Counted from the first letter of the stretch, positions 25,931-34,296 are shown. The stretch: DNA of 64,000 nucleotides from Erythrobacter sp. SCSIO 43205 (GCF_019904235.1 NZ_CP063202.1:2728001-2792000), one strand, 5' to 3'. Numbers and translations: made by a program. The notes: generated by a model not told the origin, from the letters alone.

Positions 25931-26923
25931 TCACATTCGGAGGAGAGTTGCACCCCAGGTAAATCCGCCGCCCATGGCTTCAAACATGACAAGATCGCCG
26001 GATTTGATGCGCCCGTCCTTGCGCGCTGTATCAAAGGCAAGCGGCACCGATGCCGCCGATGTGTTGGCGTGTTGATCGACGGTTACGATGATCCGTTCAG
26101 GCGCAATTTTCAGCTTGCGCGCGGTCGCATCAAGGATGCGCTTGTTCGCCTGATGCGGCACGATCCAGTCGATGTCATCGGCAGAAATACCAGAATTTTC
26201 AATGACCTCGTGCAGAACGCTCGAAAGATTGACGACAGCGTGCTTGAACACTTCAGGCCCGCGCATACGCAAATGGCCGACCGTTTGCGTTGTGGACGGA
26301 CCACCATCGACATAAAGAAGATCATGCTGGGCGCCATCGGCGTGAAGGCGGCTGGCAATGATGCCGGGACCGCCGTTTTCAACCGAAGTGGAGCGATCGG
26401 GCGCTTCGAGCACAACCGCGCCCGCCCCGTCACCAAACAGGACACAGGTCGTTCGGTCCTCCCAATCAAGAATGCGGCTGAATGTCTCGGCACCAATCAC
26501 AAGGGCGCGGCGGGCCATGCCGGTCTTCAGCAGCGAGTCGGCGGTGGTAATCGCGTAAAGAAAACCAGAGCACACCGCCGCCACATCAAAAGCGATCCCG
26601 CCATGACATCCGAGTGCGTGTTGCACCTTGGTGGCTGTTGCAGGGAAGGTGTTGTCAGGCGTGGCCGTTGCAAGCACGATCAAATCGATGTCAGCAGGTT
26701 CCAGCCCCGCATCCTTGAGCGCCGAGCGTGCCGCATCCACTGCAAGCGAAGAGGTCGTCTCATCATCACCAGCAATATAACGCTGGCGAATACCGGTGCG
26801 CTCGACGATCCATTCATCGGAAGTGTCGACCATCGTGGTCATTTCCGCGTTAGTGACGACACGGCTTGGCAGGGCTGAGCCTGATCCCAATATTCGTGAA
26901 CCGGGCACTTTTGATCCTGGCAC
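25931..26923 (-). CDS. fabH: 3-oxoacyl-ACP synthase III FabH
   Basis: FabH condenses acetyl-CoA with malonyl-ACP and so initiates fatty-acid synthesis. The catalytic triad is visible: the cysteine in [14 protein letters not shown], the histidine in [14 protein letters not shown] and the asparagine in [15 protein letters not shown]. The N-terminus [19 protein letters not shown] is typical. The start is uncertain: GTG at 26923 gives 330 residues, GTG at 26908 gives 325, and a TTG at 26962 gives 343. It follows plsX within tens of bases, as in the conserved rpmF-plsX-fabH operon. Confidence 0.95.
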   Translation of the reverse strand: MPGSKVPGSRILGSGSALPSRVVTNAEMTTMVDTSDEWIVERTGIRQRYIAGDDETTSSLAVDAARSALKDAGLEPADIDLIVLATATPDNTFPATATKVQHALGCHGGIAFDVAAVCSGFLYAITTADSLLKTGMARRALVIGAETFSRILDWEDRTTCVLFGDGAGAVVLEAPDRSTSVENGGPGIIASRLHADGAQHDLLYVDGGPSTTQTVGHLRMRGPEVFKHAVVNLSSVLHEVIENSGISADDIDWIVPHQANKRILDATARKLKIAPERIIVTVDQHANTSAASVPLAFDTARKDGRIKSGDLVMFEAMGGGFTWGATLLRM

Positions 26924-26972
26924 TGAAAGCGCACTCCGCTTGCTTTGCGTAACGATACGCAAGAGGCGCTTT

Positions 26973-28019
26973 CTACGCCTTTCCGCTCGGTTTCAAGGCC
27001 TCTTCCCCCAATTCGCCCAAATCTTCGGCAATTCGGTCGATCAGGCGGTTTTCCAACAGGCGCGCAGCAACGGTGACCGCTTGGGCGACACCCTTGGCAT
27101 TGGCGCTGCCGTGGCTTTTGACGACAACGCCGTTCAGGCCGAGGAAGACCGCGCCGTTGTGATTGTTGGGATCAAGATGATGCTTCAACAGCTCGGTCGC
27201 AGGCTTTGAAACAAGAAAGCCGAATTTGGACCGCAGAGAGCTGGTGAAGGCTTGCCGCAAAAGGTCGGTCACGAAACGCGCCGAACCTTCGATCGCTTTC
27301 AATGCGATATTGCCGGAAAAACCGTCGGTGACGACCACATGGGTTTCGCCCCGGTTGATCTTGTCGCTTTCGACAAAGCCGTCGAACGTCATCGCAAGAC
27401 CCTTGGCGTTTTTCAGTTGCTCGGCCGCATCGCGCAAGGCCTCTGTGCCTTTGATGATCTCTGTACCGATGTTGAGCAGGCGTACAGTCGGGCTCTCAAA
27501 CCCGTTCACAATGCGCGAATAGGCTGCGCCCATAACGGCAAATTGCACAAGGTTGCGCGCATCAGCCTCTGTGTTCGCGCCAAGGTCAAGCATGACCACA
27601 TCGTGTGGTTCAAGCGTCGGCATAAGCGCGGCCAATGCGGGACGGTCGATTCCGGGAAGCGTGCGAAGGGCAAGTTTGCTCATCGCCATGAGCGCGCCCG
27701 TGTTACCAGCGCTGACCGCAGCGCCAGCCGCGCCCTCTTTTACCGCATTAACGGCAAGGCCCATGCTCGTGGTCTTGGCACGGCGAATGGCTTTGGAGGG
27801 GAGCTCGTCCCCGCTGATCACATCATCGCAATGGAGAATTTCCGAAGCGCCAGCCATGCCCGGATGGTCTTCGAGAGCGCGTTCGATACGCTCTTGGTCG
27901 CCGACAAGAAGGAATTTGAAGCGGTCGTGCTCGCGCCGGGCGAGAGCAGCGCCCTCGACCATGACGCGCACACCTTCATCGCCGCCCATCGCATCAATGG
28001 CGATACGCGGGAGAGTCAT
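26973..28019 (-). CDS. plsX: Phosphate acyltransferase PlsX
   Basis: A 348-residue PlsX, a peripheral membrane enzyme that converts acyl-ACP to acyl-phosphate for phospholipid synthesis with PlsY. It begins [12 protein letters not shown], the conserved PlsX opening, and contains [26 protein letters not shown] and [16 protein letters not shown], all typical of the family. It sits between rpmF and fabH, which couples ribosome-protein and lipid genes as in many bacteria. Confidence 0.96.
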   Translation of the reverse strand: MTLPRIAIDAMGGDEGVRVMVEGAALARREHDRFKFLLVGDQERIERALEDHPGMAGASEILHCDDVISGDELPSKAIRRAKTTSMGLAVNAVKEGAAGAAVSAGNTGALMAMSKLALRTLPGIDRPALAALMPTLEPHDVVMLDLGANTEADARNLVQFAVMGAAYSRIVNGFESPTVRLLNIGTEIIKGTEALRDAAEQLKNAKGLAMTFDGFVESDKINRGETHVVVTDGFSGNIALKAIEGSARFVTDLLRQAFTSSLRSKFGFLVSKPATELLKHHLDPNNHNGAVFLGLNGVVVKSHGSANAKGVAQAVTVAARLLENRLIDRIAEDLGELGEEALKPSGKA

Positions 28020-28045
28020 GCGCTAAATCCTTCTTTAATGACGGT

Positions 28046-28228
28046 TTAGATGCCCTTGGGGGCAAGCACCAGACGGCCGTTGTAATAGCCGCAGTGGTGG
28101 CACATCGTGTGCGGACGGTGCAATTCACCGCAGTTTGAACATTCACCGAAAGCTTCCACTTTCAGCGAGTCGTGCGCGCGCCGGTTACCACGGCGATGCG
28201 GGGATACTTTTCTCTTAGGGACAGCCAT
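28046..28228 (-). CDS. rpmF: 50S ribosomal protein L32
   Basis: A 60-residue L32 protein starting [20 protein letters not shown]. It has the zinc-binding pattern [23 protein letters not shown] (two CXXC pairs). It binds the large subunit near the peptide exit tunnel. It is the first gene of the rpmF-plsX-fabH run, 26 bases upstream of plsX. Confidence 0.97.
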   Translation of the reverse strand: MAVPKRKVSPHRRGNRRAHDSLKVEAFGECSNCGELHRPHTMCHHCGYYNGRLVLAPKGI

Positions 28229-28521
28229 GGCTCAGCCATTTCCTTAAAATAGTTGCTTGCAAAGGCGCGATTCTCTCGACCCTTGCGTTGTGTTTCGGTG
28301 ACGCCTTTAGGGCAAGGCCGCTAGCCACACAAGGTCAATCGCCCTTACGCGCTGCGTCCAAGCCTCAATTGGCGGGAAGCCGCGCGCTATAGCGAAATTT
28401 TCGAAGTGTGCAAGCGTTGAAGGCGTTCCCGATCGCTTAAGCAAGAGCGTTGCATCGCCCAAGCCCCTGACCTAGTTCGATTGCACAACAAAACCAAATA
28501 ACAGTTGAGGGGATGCAAGTG

Positions 28522-28917
28522 ATGGAACTTTTGAGCGTAACTCTGTCGAGCGCGGCGGCGGCTGCGATTTTGAACATCTGGTTGATGCTGCGCGTTGGCG
28601 CGGTGCGTCAGGCTGAAAAGATTTCCGTTGGCGATATGGACAATGAAAACCTCATCCGCCGGATGCGCGCGCAGGCCAATTTCGTAGAGAACGCGCCTTT
28701 TGTGCTGATTCTGATCGCTGCGATTGAGCTCTCCGGGCGCGGTGAGCCATGGCTCGCATGGGTTGCGGGCGCGTTTATTATCGGCCGCGTCGCACACGCT
28801 TTTGGCATGGATGGGGGATCAATGCAAATCGGCCGCATGATCGGCACGCTTGTGTCGATGCTGACGCTGCTTGGATTGGGCATCGTGGCTGCTCTTATCG
28901 CAGGCGGCGTGATGTAG
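28522..28917 (+). CDS. MAPEG family membrane protein
   Basis: A protein of about 131 residues with four membrane helices. It contains NENLIRRMRAQANFVENAPFVLILIAAIE, the MAPEG hallmark (E-R-x-x-x-A-x-x-N-x-x-E type). MAPEG proteins include membrane glutathione transferases and eicosanoid-metabolism relatives; bacterial members are mostly uncharacterised. ATG 28522 is preferred over ATG 28513 because GAGGGG is too close to the latter. It is convergent with the MBL-fold hydrolase. Confidence 0.88.
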   Translation: MELLSVTLSSAAAAAILNIWLMLRVGAVRQAEKISVGDMDNENLIRRMRAQANFVENAPFVLILIAAIELSGRGEPWLAWVAGAFIIGRVAHAFGMDGGSMQIGRMIGTLVSMLTLLGLGIVAALIAGGVM

Positions 28918-28958
28918 TATTCAAGGTCGCCGCGAGAGCGGAGGGCGTCTAGCGAGGA

Positions 28959-28978
28959 GTTCGCCCGGATGGGCGAAC
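28959..28978. terminator. Hairpin between convergent genes
   Basis: A perfect GTTCGCCC / GGGCGAAC stem with a four-base loop lies between the stops of the convergent MAPEG and MBL-fold genes. It has no long T run on either strand. A bidirectional transcription barrier is plausible. Confidence 0.5.
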
Positions 28979-28982
28979 ACAC

Positions 28983-29651
28983 TCAAGACAACGCATAGTC
29001 GCTAACAAACGCGTTTGTCTTGCGCTCACGCCCGAACGTGCTGGTCGGGCCGTGGCCGGGGATGAATGTGATGTCTTCGCCCAGTGGCCAAAGGCGCTGC
29101 GTGATACTGTTGATCAAATCCTGATGATTGCCGCGCGGGAAATCTGTGCGTCCGATTGAGCCTTGGAACAAGACATCGCCGACAATGGCGAATTTGCTGG
29201 GCCCGTGGACGAAAACGACGTGGCCGGGTGTATGGCCGGGGCAATGGATCACGTCGAGCGTGAGTTCACCCACCGTCACCGTATCGCCATGCTCTAACCA
29301 GCGGTCAGGGGTGAAGCTTTTCGCCTCCATCCCGTAGCGCGCGCCGTCTGAATCGAGTTGCTCGATCCAGAACAGGTCGTCCTTGTGCGGCCCTTCGATG
29401 GGCACGCCCAGTTCCTCAGCCAGCATCCCCGCTTGCCCGCAATGGTCGAGGTGGCCGTGGGTGATGAGGATTTTCTCCAGTGTCACGCCCGCCTTGGCGA
29501 TGCCGTCTTTCAGCTTGTGCAAATCGCCTCCCGGATCGGTCAGCGCCGCTTTCATCGTCTTGGTGCACCAGATCAGCGAGCAGTTCTGCTGCAAAGGTGT
29601 CACAGGAATGATGGCGGCCTTCATCGGAGGCATTTTCGGCGTGTCAGTCAT
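28983..29651 (-). CDS. MBL-fold metallo-hydrolase (glyoxalase II-like)
   Basis: A 222-residue metallo-beta-lactamase-fold hydrolase. The metal-binding motif H-x-H-x-D-H is THGHLDHCGQ near residue 67. The further histidines are in VIHCPGHTPGH and FIPGHGPTS, and the bridging aspartate in IVGDVLFQGSIGRTDFP. This short glyoxalase II-like form usually hydrolyses thioesters. The start at 29651 (MTDTPKMPP) is chosen for length. Confidence 0.92.
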   Translation of the reverse strand: MTDTPKMPPMKAAIIPVTPLQQNCSLIWCTKTMKAALTDPGGDLHKLKDGIAKAGVTLEKILITHGHLDHCGQAGMLAEELGVPIEGPHKDDLFWIEQLDSDGARYGMEAKSFTPDRWLEHGDTVTVGELTLDVIHCPGHTPGHVVFVHGPSKFAIVGDVLFQGSIGRTDFPRGNHQDLINSITQRLWPLGEDITFIPGHGPTSTFGRERKTNAFVSDYALS

Positions 29652-29753
29652 GGGTGACGAAATGGCGTGAGCGCCGCGCAATTGCAAGCGGGGCACATTC
29701 TGGTTTCACAATGAAACTTGCGCGTTATGCTGGGCAAAACGGGGAAAAACACA

Positions 29754-31037
29754 ATGACACTTGCCAGCCCACTCACATTGCCCTGCGGCGCGGTGCTGCC
29801 CAATCGGCTATCCAAAGCCGCGATGACCGAAGGGCTTGCTGACCCGCAAGGCCTCCCGACGCCTGAGCTCACGCGGCTTTACAAGATATGGGCCGATGGC
29901 GGCGCAGGGATGCTCCTTTCTGGCAATATCCAGATCGACGCCGACCATCTTGAGCGCCCGGGCAATGTCATCATCGACCGGGAGCTCAACGAAGACGAAC
30001 GCGCAAAATTCCGCGAATGGACGGCGGCGGGCACCTCCAACAGCAACCACCTCTGGGCGCAGATCAGCCATGCTGGGCGGCAATGCTTCAAGATCGTCAA
30101 TCCGCATCCCAAAGCGCCCTCTGCCGTCAAAGTCGGCATCCCCGGCGGTCAGTTTGGTGAGCCTGTCGCGCTTGAGGGGCACGAGATCGAACAGATCATC
30201 GCCGGCTTCGTTCGCGCGGTACGGACTTGCAAAGAGGTCGGCTTTACCGGCGTGCAAATCCACGGCGCGCACGGCTATCTCATCTCGCAATTCCTTTCGC
30301 CCCGAACCAATATCCGCGAGGACGAATGGGGCGGAAGCCTTGAGAACCGGGCACGCTTGCTCCTCGACATCATTCGCCAGTCGCGTAAGGCGGTGGGGTC
30401 GCACTTCCCCATCAGCGTCAAACTCAACAGCGCCGACTTCCAGAAAGGCGGCTTTGCGTTTGAGGACAGCGTGACGGTCGTGGGCTGGCTTGAGGAACTG
30501 GGCGTTGACCTGATCGAAGTTTCCGGCGGAACATACGAGCAACCAAGGCTGCTAGGCATCGAGGGGATGGAGCCAGCCGAAAACCCCAGTGTGAAAGCCT
30601 CAACGGCCGTGCGCGAGGCCTATTTCGTGGACTTCGCCAAAGCGATGAAAGAGGCGTGCAAAATGCCGCTTATGGTCACTGGAGGCTTTCGCACCAGAGC
30701 GGCGATGGAGCAGGCATTGGAAAGCGGTGCAGCAGATTTGATTGGCTTGGGCCGGCCCCTTTGCGCAGACCCTGACGGGCCAAAGCTTCTTCTGAACGGC
30801 GAGGAGAGCCTTCACCGCTACGAAGATGAACTCTCGCTTTTCCCTCCCATTTTGAGTTTTCTGGGCAAGATCAAGGCCCTGCGCGGAGCGGCGGCATTTG
30901 CGGTGCAATTCTGGTATTACGGCCAAATCTACGCGCTTGGGCGGACGGGCAAGGCAAACAAAGACCTCTCCGTTTTCGCTGCATGGCGGCAGACCGAGGC
31001 CACGCACAAGGATTGGCTCAAACAGCGGCGGGGGTAA
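29754..31037 (+). CDS. NADH:flavin oxidoreductase, Old Yellow Enzyme family
   Basis: A 427-residue FMN-dependent TIM-barrel oxidoreductase. The substrate and FMN contact region is LWAQISHAGRQ. The active-site segment GFTGVQIHGAHGYLISQFLSPRTNIREDEWGGSLENRARLL is split here into its recognisable parts: HGAHGYL, QFLSP and GGSLENR. A phosphate-binding MVTGGFRT segment and DLIGLGRPLCADP follow. Such enzymes reduce activated C=C bonds; the physiological substrate is unknown. The start at 29754 follows GGGGAAAAA. Confidence 0.93.
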   Translation: MTLASPLTLPCGAVLPNRLSKAAMTEGLADPQGLPTPELTRLYKIWADGGAGMLLSGNIQIDADHLERPGNVIIDRELNEDERAKFREWTAAGTSNSNHLWAQISHAGRQCFKIVNPHPKAPSAVKVGIPGGQFGEPVALEGHEIEQIIAGFVRAVRTCKEVGFTGVQIHGAHGYLISQFLSPRTNIREDEWGGSLENRARLLLDIIRQSRKAVGSHFPISVKLNSADFQKGGFAFEDSVTVVGWLEELGVDLIEVSGGTYEQPRLLGIEGMEPAENPSVKASTAVREAYFVDFAKAMKEACKMPLMVTGGFRTRAAMEQALESGAADLIGLGRPLCADPDGPKLLLNGEESLHRYEDELSLFPPILSFLGKIKALRGAAAFAVQFWYYGQIYALGRTGKANKDLSVFAAWRQTEATHKDWLKQRRG

Positions 31038-31048
31038 CTTCCCAACTT

Positions 31049-31108
31049 CCGTTCGTGCTGAGCCTGTCGAAGCACGCGCGTGCCCTTCGACAGGCTCAGG
31101 GCAAACGG
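31049..31108. repeat. Palindromic dispersed repeat R2, copy b
   Basis: A 60-base near-perfect copy of R2a (10279-10338). It lies just past the Old Yellow Enzyme gene and marks the left edge of the S24/transposase accessory region. Confidence 0.92.
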
Positions 31109-31118
31109 ATGTGGTCGA

Positions 31119-31532
31119 TTAAGTCCGCCATTCACCAAACCAAGCTGGGCAAATGAACACGAAGAGCGAGGCAGTCACCGCTCCGAAGTAGCCACCGATC
31201 GTCGGCTCACCAGACATTAGGCCAAACATAGCAGAACCTATTCCTACGCCGAGGAGCACGAAAAGAGCCTTAGCCGCCCATCCCTTTACACGGTGCGGGA
31301 TCAGGGGACGCAAAATAACAAGGAGCAAAAACAAGCCCGCCGTCGAAAAACCCCAAGAGAAAATCTGCACGAATGGGAGCAGGCCAAAGCTAATGGGGAC
31401 ATTCCAATAATCAGCTTGAAACGCACGCCCGTCCCGGATCGAATCGCCAGCCCTGAACAGTGTCACCATCAAGCCAGAATTCACAAATGAGGCCAGCACT
31501 GTCGTTAGGAAAAGCCTCTTGTTTGAGATCAT
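31119..31532 (-). CDS. Four-helix membrane protein of unknown function
   Basis: A 137-residue protein with about four predicted membrane helices (about 5-22, 42-68, 75-102 and 112-132). I do not recognise the family. Its ATG overlaps the stop of the S24 repressor gene (ATGA at 31532-31529), so it is probably translated with the repressor. It could be a membrane partner of the repressor system or an unrelated passenger; the sequence does not decide. Confidence 0.65.
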   Translation of the reverse strand: MISNKRLFLTTVLASFVNSGLMVTLFRAGDSIRDGRAFQADYWNVPISFGLLPFVQIFSWGFSTAGLFLLLVILRPLIPHRVKGWAAKALFVLLGVGIGSAMFGLMSGEPTIGGYFGAVTASLFVFICPAWFGEWRT

Positions 31533-32200
31533 ACCCGCCCCCCTTTCCAAACCACGCGCCCAATCACTTCCATCTCATCCGCTGCCACATCTACCGGCGG
31601 ATATGCCAGGTTCTGGCTAAGCAGCGAAAACCGCCCTGCCCCTGCCTGCGCCACCCGCTTTACCATCAGCGTATCGCCAAGGCGCACAACGTGCACTCCG
31701 TCGCGGAACGGGCGCTCAGCCGTGTCGATCAGGATTTCATCGCCATCGTTGAGCAGCGGCTCCATCGAGTCCCCTTCTACCGTAATCGCTTGCAGCTTCG
31801 CGCCCTCCAACCCCTGTTCCGCCAACCAGCGGCGCGAGAATTGGAAGGTGTCGTAAGGCTCCTCGGCATCGGGCAGCGCGCCGGGGCCTGCTGATGCTCC
31901 GATATTGAGGCGGGGGACGTCGATCCACTGCGTGTTTCGCGCTGATGCAACTCGATCATAGGATTTTTCCTTAACACTTCCTTCAGGGGCACCAAGCTCA
32001 CTTTGCGCCACCCCAAAGAACTCCGCGAGCATTCTGCGATCGCCTTCTTCGAGCTTCTTCGGACTGCCCTTCTTAATGAATTGTTGCAGGTAAGTCCCGT
32101 TTCTCCCAAGCATTTCGGACAGGCTGGCAAGGCTCGCCCCGCGCTCTTTTGACAAATCCAACAATCGCGCGCGCGCCTTGATTTGCAAGTCATCGCTCAT
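31529..32200 (-). CDS. S24 family (CI/LexA-like) self-cleaving repressor
   Basis: A 223-residue transcriptional repressor with an N-terminal helix-turn-helix (about residues 8-65, RARLLDLSKERGASLASLSEMLG) and a C-terminal S24 peptidase domain. The catalytic Ser145 is in VEGDSMEPLL and Lys181 in GDTLMVKRVA. A candidate self-cleavage site, Ala104-Gly105, lies in GASAGPGALP. Family members are inactivated by RecA-stimulated autoproteolysis after DNA damage. Palindromic sites 29-53 bases upstream of the ATG suggest autoregulation. The gene is divergent from the transposase. Similar S24 genes also occur as core chromosomal genes in sphingomonads, so prophage origin is not certain. Confidence 0.9.
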   Translation of the reverse strand: MSDDLQIKARARLLDLSKERGASLASLSEMLGRNGTYLQQFIKKGSPKKLEEGDRRMLAEFFGVAQSELGAPEGSVKEKSYDRVASARNTQWIDVPRLNIGASAGPGALPDAEEPYDTFQFSRRWLAEQGLEGAKLQAITVEGDSMEPLLNDGDEILIDTAERPFRDGVHVVRLGDTLMVKRVAQAGAGRFSLLSQNLAYPPVDVAADEMEVIGRVVWKGGRV

Positions 32201-32228
32201 GACATTCTCCACCTTGCTCAATGAATCC

Positions 32229-32253
32229 TTCCTACACGTAGGATTTTTCCTAG
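32229..32253. promoter_or_regulatory. Operator cluster near the S24 gene
   Basis: Three half-sites alternate here: TCCTAC, GTAGGA and TCCTAG. The second pair forms TAGGA-N4-TCCTA (32239-32252), the same spacing as the site at the transposase start. The location, 29 bases upstream of the repressor ATG, fits autoregulation by the S24 protein. The protein-site assignment is inference. Confidence 0.6.
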
Positions 32254-32296
32254 ACAAGTCCAAAAACCGAATTATCCCCTTGCCATACGTAATATT

Positions 32297-32312
32297 GTAG
32301 GATATATCCTAC
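32297..32312. promoter_or_regulatory. Perfect 16-bp operator at the transposase start
   Basis: GTAGGATATATCCTAC is a perfect palindrome ending two bases before the transposase ATG, and it covers the place where a ribosome binding site would lie. Its half-sites match those of the site near the S24 gene; the two site centres are 59 bases apart. Confidence 0.65.
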
Positions 32313-32314
32313 GT

Positions 32315-33193
32315 ATGAAAACGAAGCCCCAGACAATCGCTCAATTCTTCAAGCGCTTCCCTGATGATGAAGCCTGTTTGCAGCACCTTTTTGATGTTCG
32401 CTTCGGGCAGGGCTACGAGTGCCCCAAGTGTGAGCGCGCATCCAAGTGGTTTCGCATCAAGGCTGAGCGGGCGTTTTCATGCCAGTGGTGCGGTCATCAC
32501 CTACACCCGACCGTGGGCACTCCTTTTGAGAAGTCGCGCACTTCGCTGCAAATGTGGTTCTATGCGATCTTTCTGTTCACCACGACGCGCAACGGCGTTG
32601 CTGCGAAGGAATTGGAGCGCCAACTAGGTGTTACCTACAAGACAGCGTGGCGCATGGCGGACCTGATCCGCAAGCATATGGCAGATGTTGACGGTGACCG
32701 CCCTATAGGCGGCGCTGGCAAGATTGTCGAAGCTGACGAAACTTACATCGGCGGCGAAGCGCGCGGTAAGGGTTCGGGCTACAAGAAAAACAAGACCATC
32801 GTTTTCGGTATGCTTGAGCGCGGCGGCGATGTTGTCACCGAGGTTGTGCCCAATCGCGGTGTGAACGCTCTAGTTCCCACCATGCTCAAGCACGTTGACC
32901 GTGAAACCGAAGTCCACACCGACGAACTCGGCTCTTATGGCTACCTTGCGCTTGAAGGCTACGATCACAAGCGTATCAATCACAGCAAGGGCGAATATGT
33001 TGATGCGCAGGGCGTCGGGGTGAACGCAATCGAAGGCTTTTGGGCACAATTGAAGCGTTCGATTTCAGGCACTCACATTCATGTGAGCGGCAAGCACCTT
33101 TGGAAGTATGCGAAGGAAGCGGAGTTTCGCTTCAATCGTCGCCACCGTCCCCATCAGATGTTTGACGATCTGATTGAGACTTACCAGTCATAG
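32315..33193 (+). CDS. IS1595 family transposase
   Basis: A complete 292-residue IS1595/ISXO2-type DDE transposase. The N-terminal zinc ribbon has CPKC (residues 37-40) and CQWCGHH (about 56-62). The catalytic residues are present: Asp in VEADETYIGG, Asp in VHTDELGSYGYL and Glu in VNAIEGFWAQLKRSISG, followed by the usual HVSGKHLWKYAKEAEFRFNRR end. I see no inverted repeats bounding the gene: upstream there are only 114 bases to the divergent S24 gene, and downstream a convergent gene overlaps its last 62 bases. It looks like a resident gene under operator control, not an ordinary IS copy. Confidence 0.9.
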   Translation: MKTKPQTIAQFFKRFPDDEACLQHLFDVRFGQGYECPKCERASKWFRIKAERAFSCQWCGHHLHPTVGTPFEKSRTSLQMWFYAIFLFTTTRNGVAAKELERQLGVTYKTAWRMADLIRKHMADVDGDRPIGGAGKIVEADETYIGGEARGKGSGYKKNKTIVFGMLERGGDVVTEVVPNRGVNALVPTMLKHVDRETEVHTDELGSYGYLALEGYDHKRINHSKGEYVDAQGVGVNAIEGFWAQLKRSISGTHIHVSGKHLWKYAKEAEFRFNRRHRPHQMFDDLIETYQS

Positions 33194-33299
33194 CCTCAAC
33201 CGTTCGGTTGAACGCCTCCATATCGCCTTGCATCTCAGGGTGCTCGGCGACGAATTGGGCAAGCTTGCCCTCTCTTACTGCTTCACTGAGGGTCAGCAT
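33132..33299 (-). CDS. 55-residue hypothetical protein
   Basis: A small, charged, mostly helical protein (LTLSEAVREGKLAQFVAEHPEMQGDMEAFNRTVEAMTG, of which LSEAVREGKLAQFVAEH is the clearest helix) ending in an acidic DGDGGDD tail. A strong ribosome binding site, GGGGGAGAG, precedes the ATG, which supports it as a real gene. The ATG lies 17 bases inside the upstream coiled-coil gene, and the 3' end overlaps the convergent transposase gene by 62 bases. Function is unknown. Confidence 0.65.
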   Translation of the reverse strand: MLTLSEAVREGKLAQFVAEHPEMQGDMEAFNRTVEAMTGKSQSDRQTSDGDGGDD

Positions 33300-33801
33300 T
33301 ACTCTCCCCCTGCGATCCGGCAGCCATGCCAGCTTCAAACGCGCTGGCACCCAGCCCAAGGCTGCTCTGAAATATCTGAACACCAGCCCAGGCTAATGCA
33401 ATCACGGCTATTCCGGTTGTAACGATCGCTATAATGATCTCGCGCTTACCAGCGCGCGTATTAGTGTCGACTGTCTCAATTTTCGTATCTAGGTTGGTAA
33501 TCTTTGCATCCATCCCGCCAATCTGCGTGTTGACCGATGTAATCCGCTCGCCGATCACCTTCAGTTCGCCAAGAAGTTCCGCGAATTTTGAATCAGAACG
33601 CGCTTCAGCAGCCTCCAATTTGGCTTCGAGCAAGCGTTCGTCAACGTAGTTGCTGGCTGCGCCTGCCGTTCGAGATTCACTCACCTTTACCACCTCTTGC
33701 TGAGGCACAGTCGATGTGGCTTGGGTACTCATGGCCGTCAGCCCCAACGCAGTTGCCGCGCCGAAAGAATAAGAGACGTTAGTTGTCGTCTTGTTCTGCA
33801 T
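33283..33801 (-). CDS. Coiled-coil single-pass membrane protein
   Basis: A protein of up to 172 residues. A low-complexity N-terminus leads into a coiled coil (about 55-120) with heptad-like repeats such as MDAKITNLDTKIETVDTNT. One membrane helix follows (about 124-145, EIIIAIVTTGIAVIALAWAG), then a short Gly/Ala-rich tail. Such layouts occur in small phage or plasmid membrane proteins, but I recognise no named family. The start may instead be the ATG at 33732 (MSTQATSTV); neither has a good ribosome binding site. It is the middle gene of an overlapping three-gene operon. Confidence 0.65.
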   Translation of the reverse strand: MQNKTTTNVSYSFGAATALGLTAMSTQATSTVPQQEVVKVSESRTAGAASNYVDERLLEAKLEAAEARSDSKFAELLGELKVIGERITSVNTQIGGMDAKITNLDTKIETVDTNTRAGKREIIIAIVTTGIAVIALAWAGVQIFQSSLGLGASAFEAGMAAGSQGESNADPQ

Positions 33802-34102
33802 CTTGCACCGGGTAAAGTCGCCGCATTACATCCGCGAACGATTCTGCCACGTCGGGCGGCAATACGATGCTCGCCACATTCTTGCCGAGATTGACCCGTT
33901 CTTTGGTGCCATCGGTTTTTCGCCCCTCCAACTCGGCCATCTCTCGGAAAACAAAAAGAACGTGACTTGGGTTCCGAAATACTTGGACATTGGTGGCCCA
34001 AATTCTGTTCGTATCCCAACCCAACGCCTGCCCAACTTGCTCGGCGGACATCAATTCTTGATCCAGAACCTCCGGCTCCGTTTCGGGTGTGTCGTCGGAC
34101 AT
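33779..34102 (-). CDS. DUF3467-like small protein
   Basis: A 107-residue acidic protein. The core ATNVQVFRNPSHVLFVFREM, followed later by NVASIVLPPDVAESFADVMRRL, resembles the DUF3467 pattern, in which a beta strand with N-x-V-x-V precedes a loop and a final helix that begins with P-x-x-A/V. Function is unknown. AGGAG with a five-base gap precedes the ATG. It leads the operon that ends in the 55-residue protein. A LexA-type site lies 103 bases upstream. Confidence 0.65.
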   Translation of the reverse strand: MSDDTPETEPEVLDQELMSAEQVGQALGWDTNRIWATNVQVFRNPSHVLFVFREMAELEGRKTDGTKERVNLGKNVASIVLPPDVAESFADVMRRLYPVQDAEQDDN

Positions 34103-34204
34103 TAGAACTCCTGATTCGTTCTGTCCGCACTAGCTTACTTATCCACATACTACAAAGTCCTTATCTACCTATGCCTAGGGGATACCTCGGTCCAAAAATG
34201 TGTG

Positions 34205-34219
34205 GAACATTTAGTGAAC
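34205..34219. promoter_or_regulatory. Candidate LexA (SOS) box
   Basis: The direct repeat GAAC-ATTTAGT-GAAC matches the alphaproteobacterial LexA consensus GTTC-N7-GTTC read on the other strand. It lies between the divergent DUF3467-like operon (start 34102) and the two-gene unit starting at 34297, and could control either. Confidence 0.65.
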
Positions 34220-34296
34220 ATTGAGCGATTCGCGGTGCAGGCATCGGCTCGGTGAAACCAAATGGAACCCCGATTGGAACACCGAAAGGAATGATG

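Noticed and set aside
32201..33300. Complete IS element around the IS1595-family transposase
   Set aside because: No matching terminal inverted repeats or target duplications were found by eye. The flanks are taken by operators and by overlapping genes.
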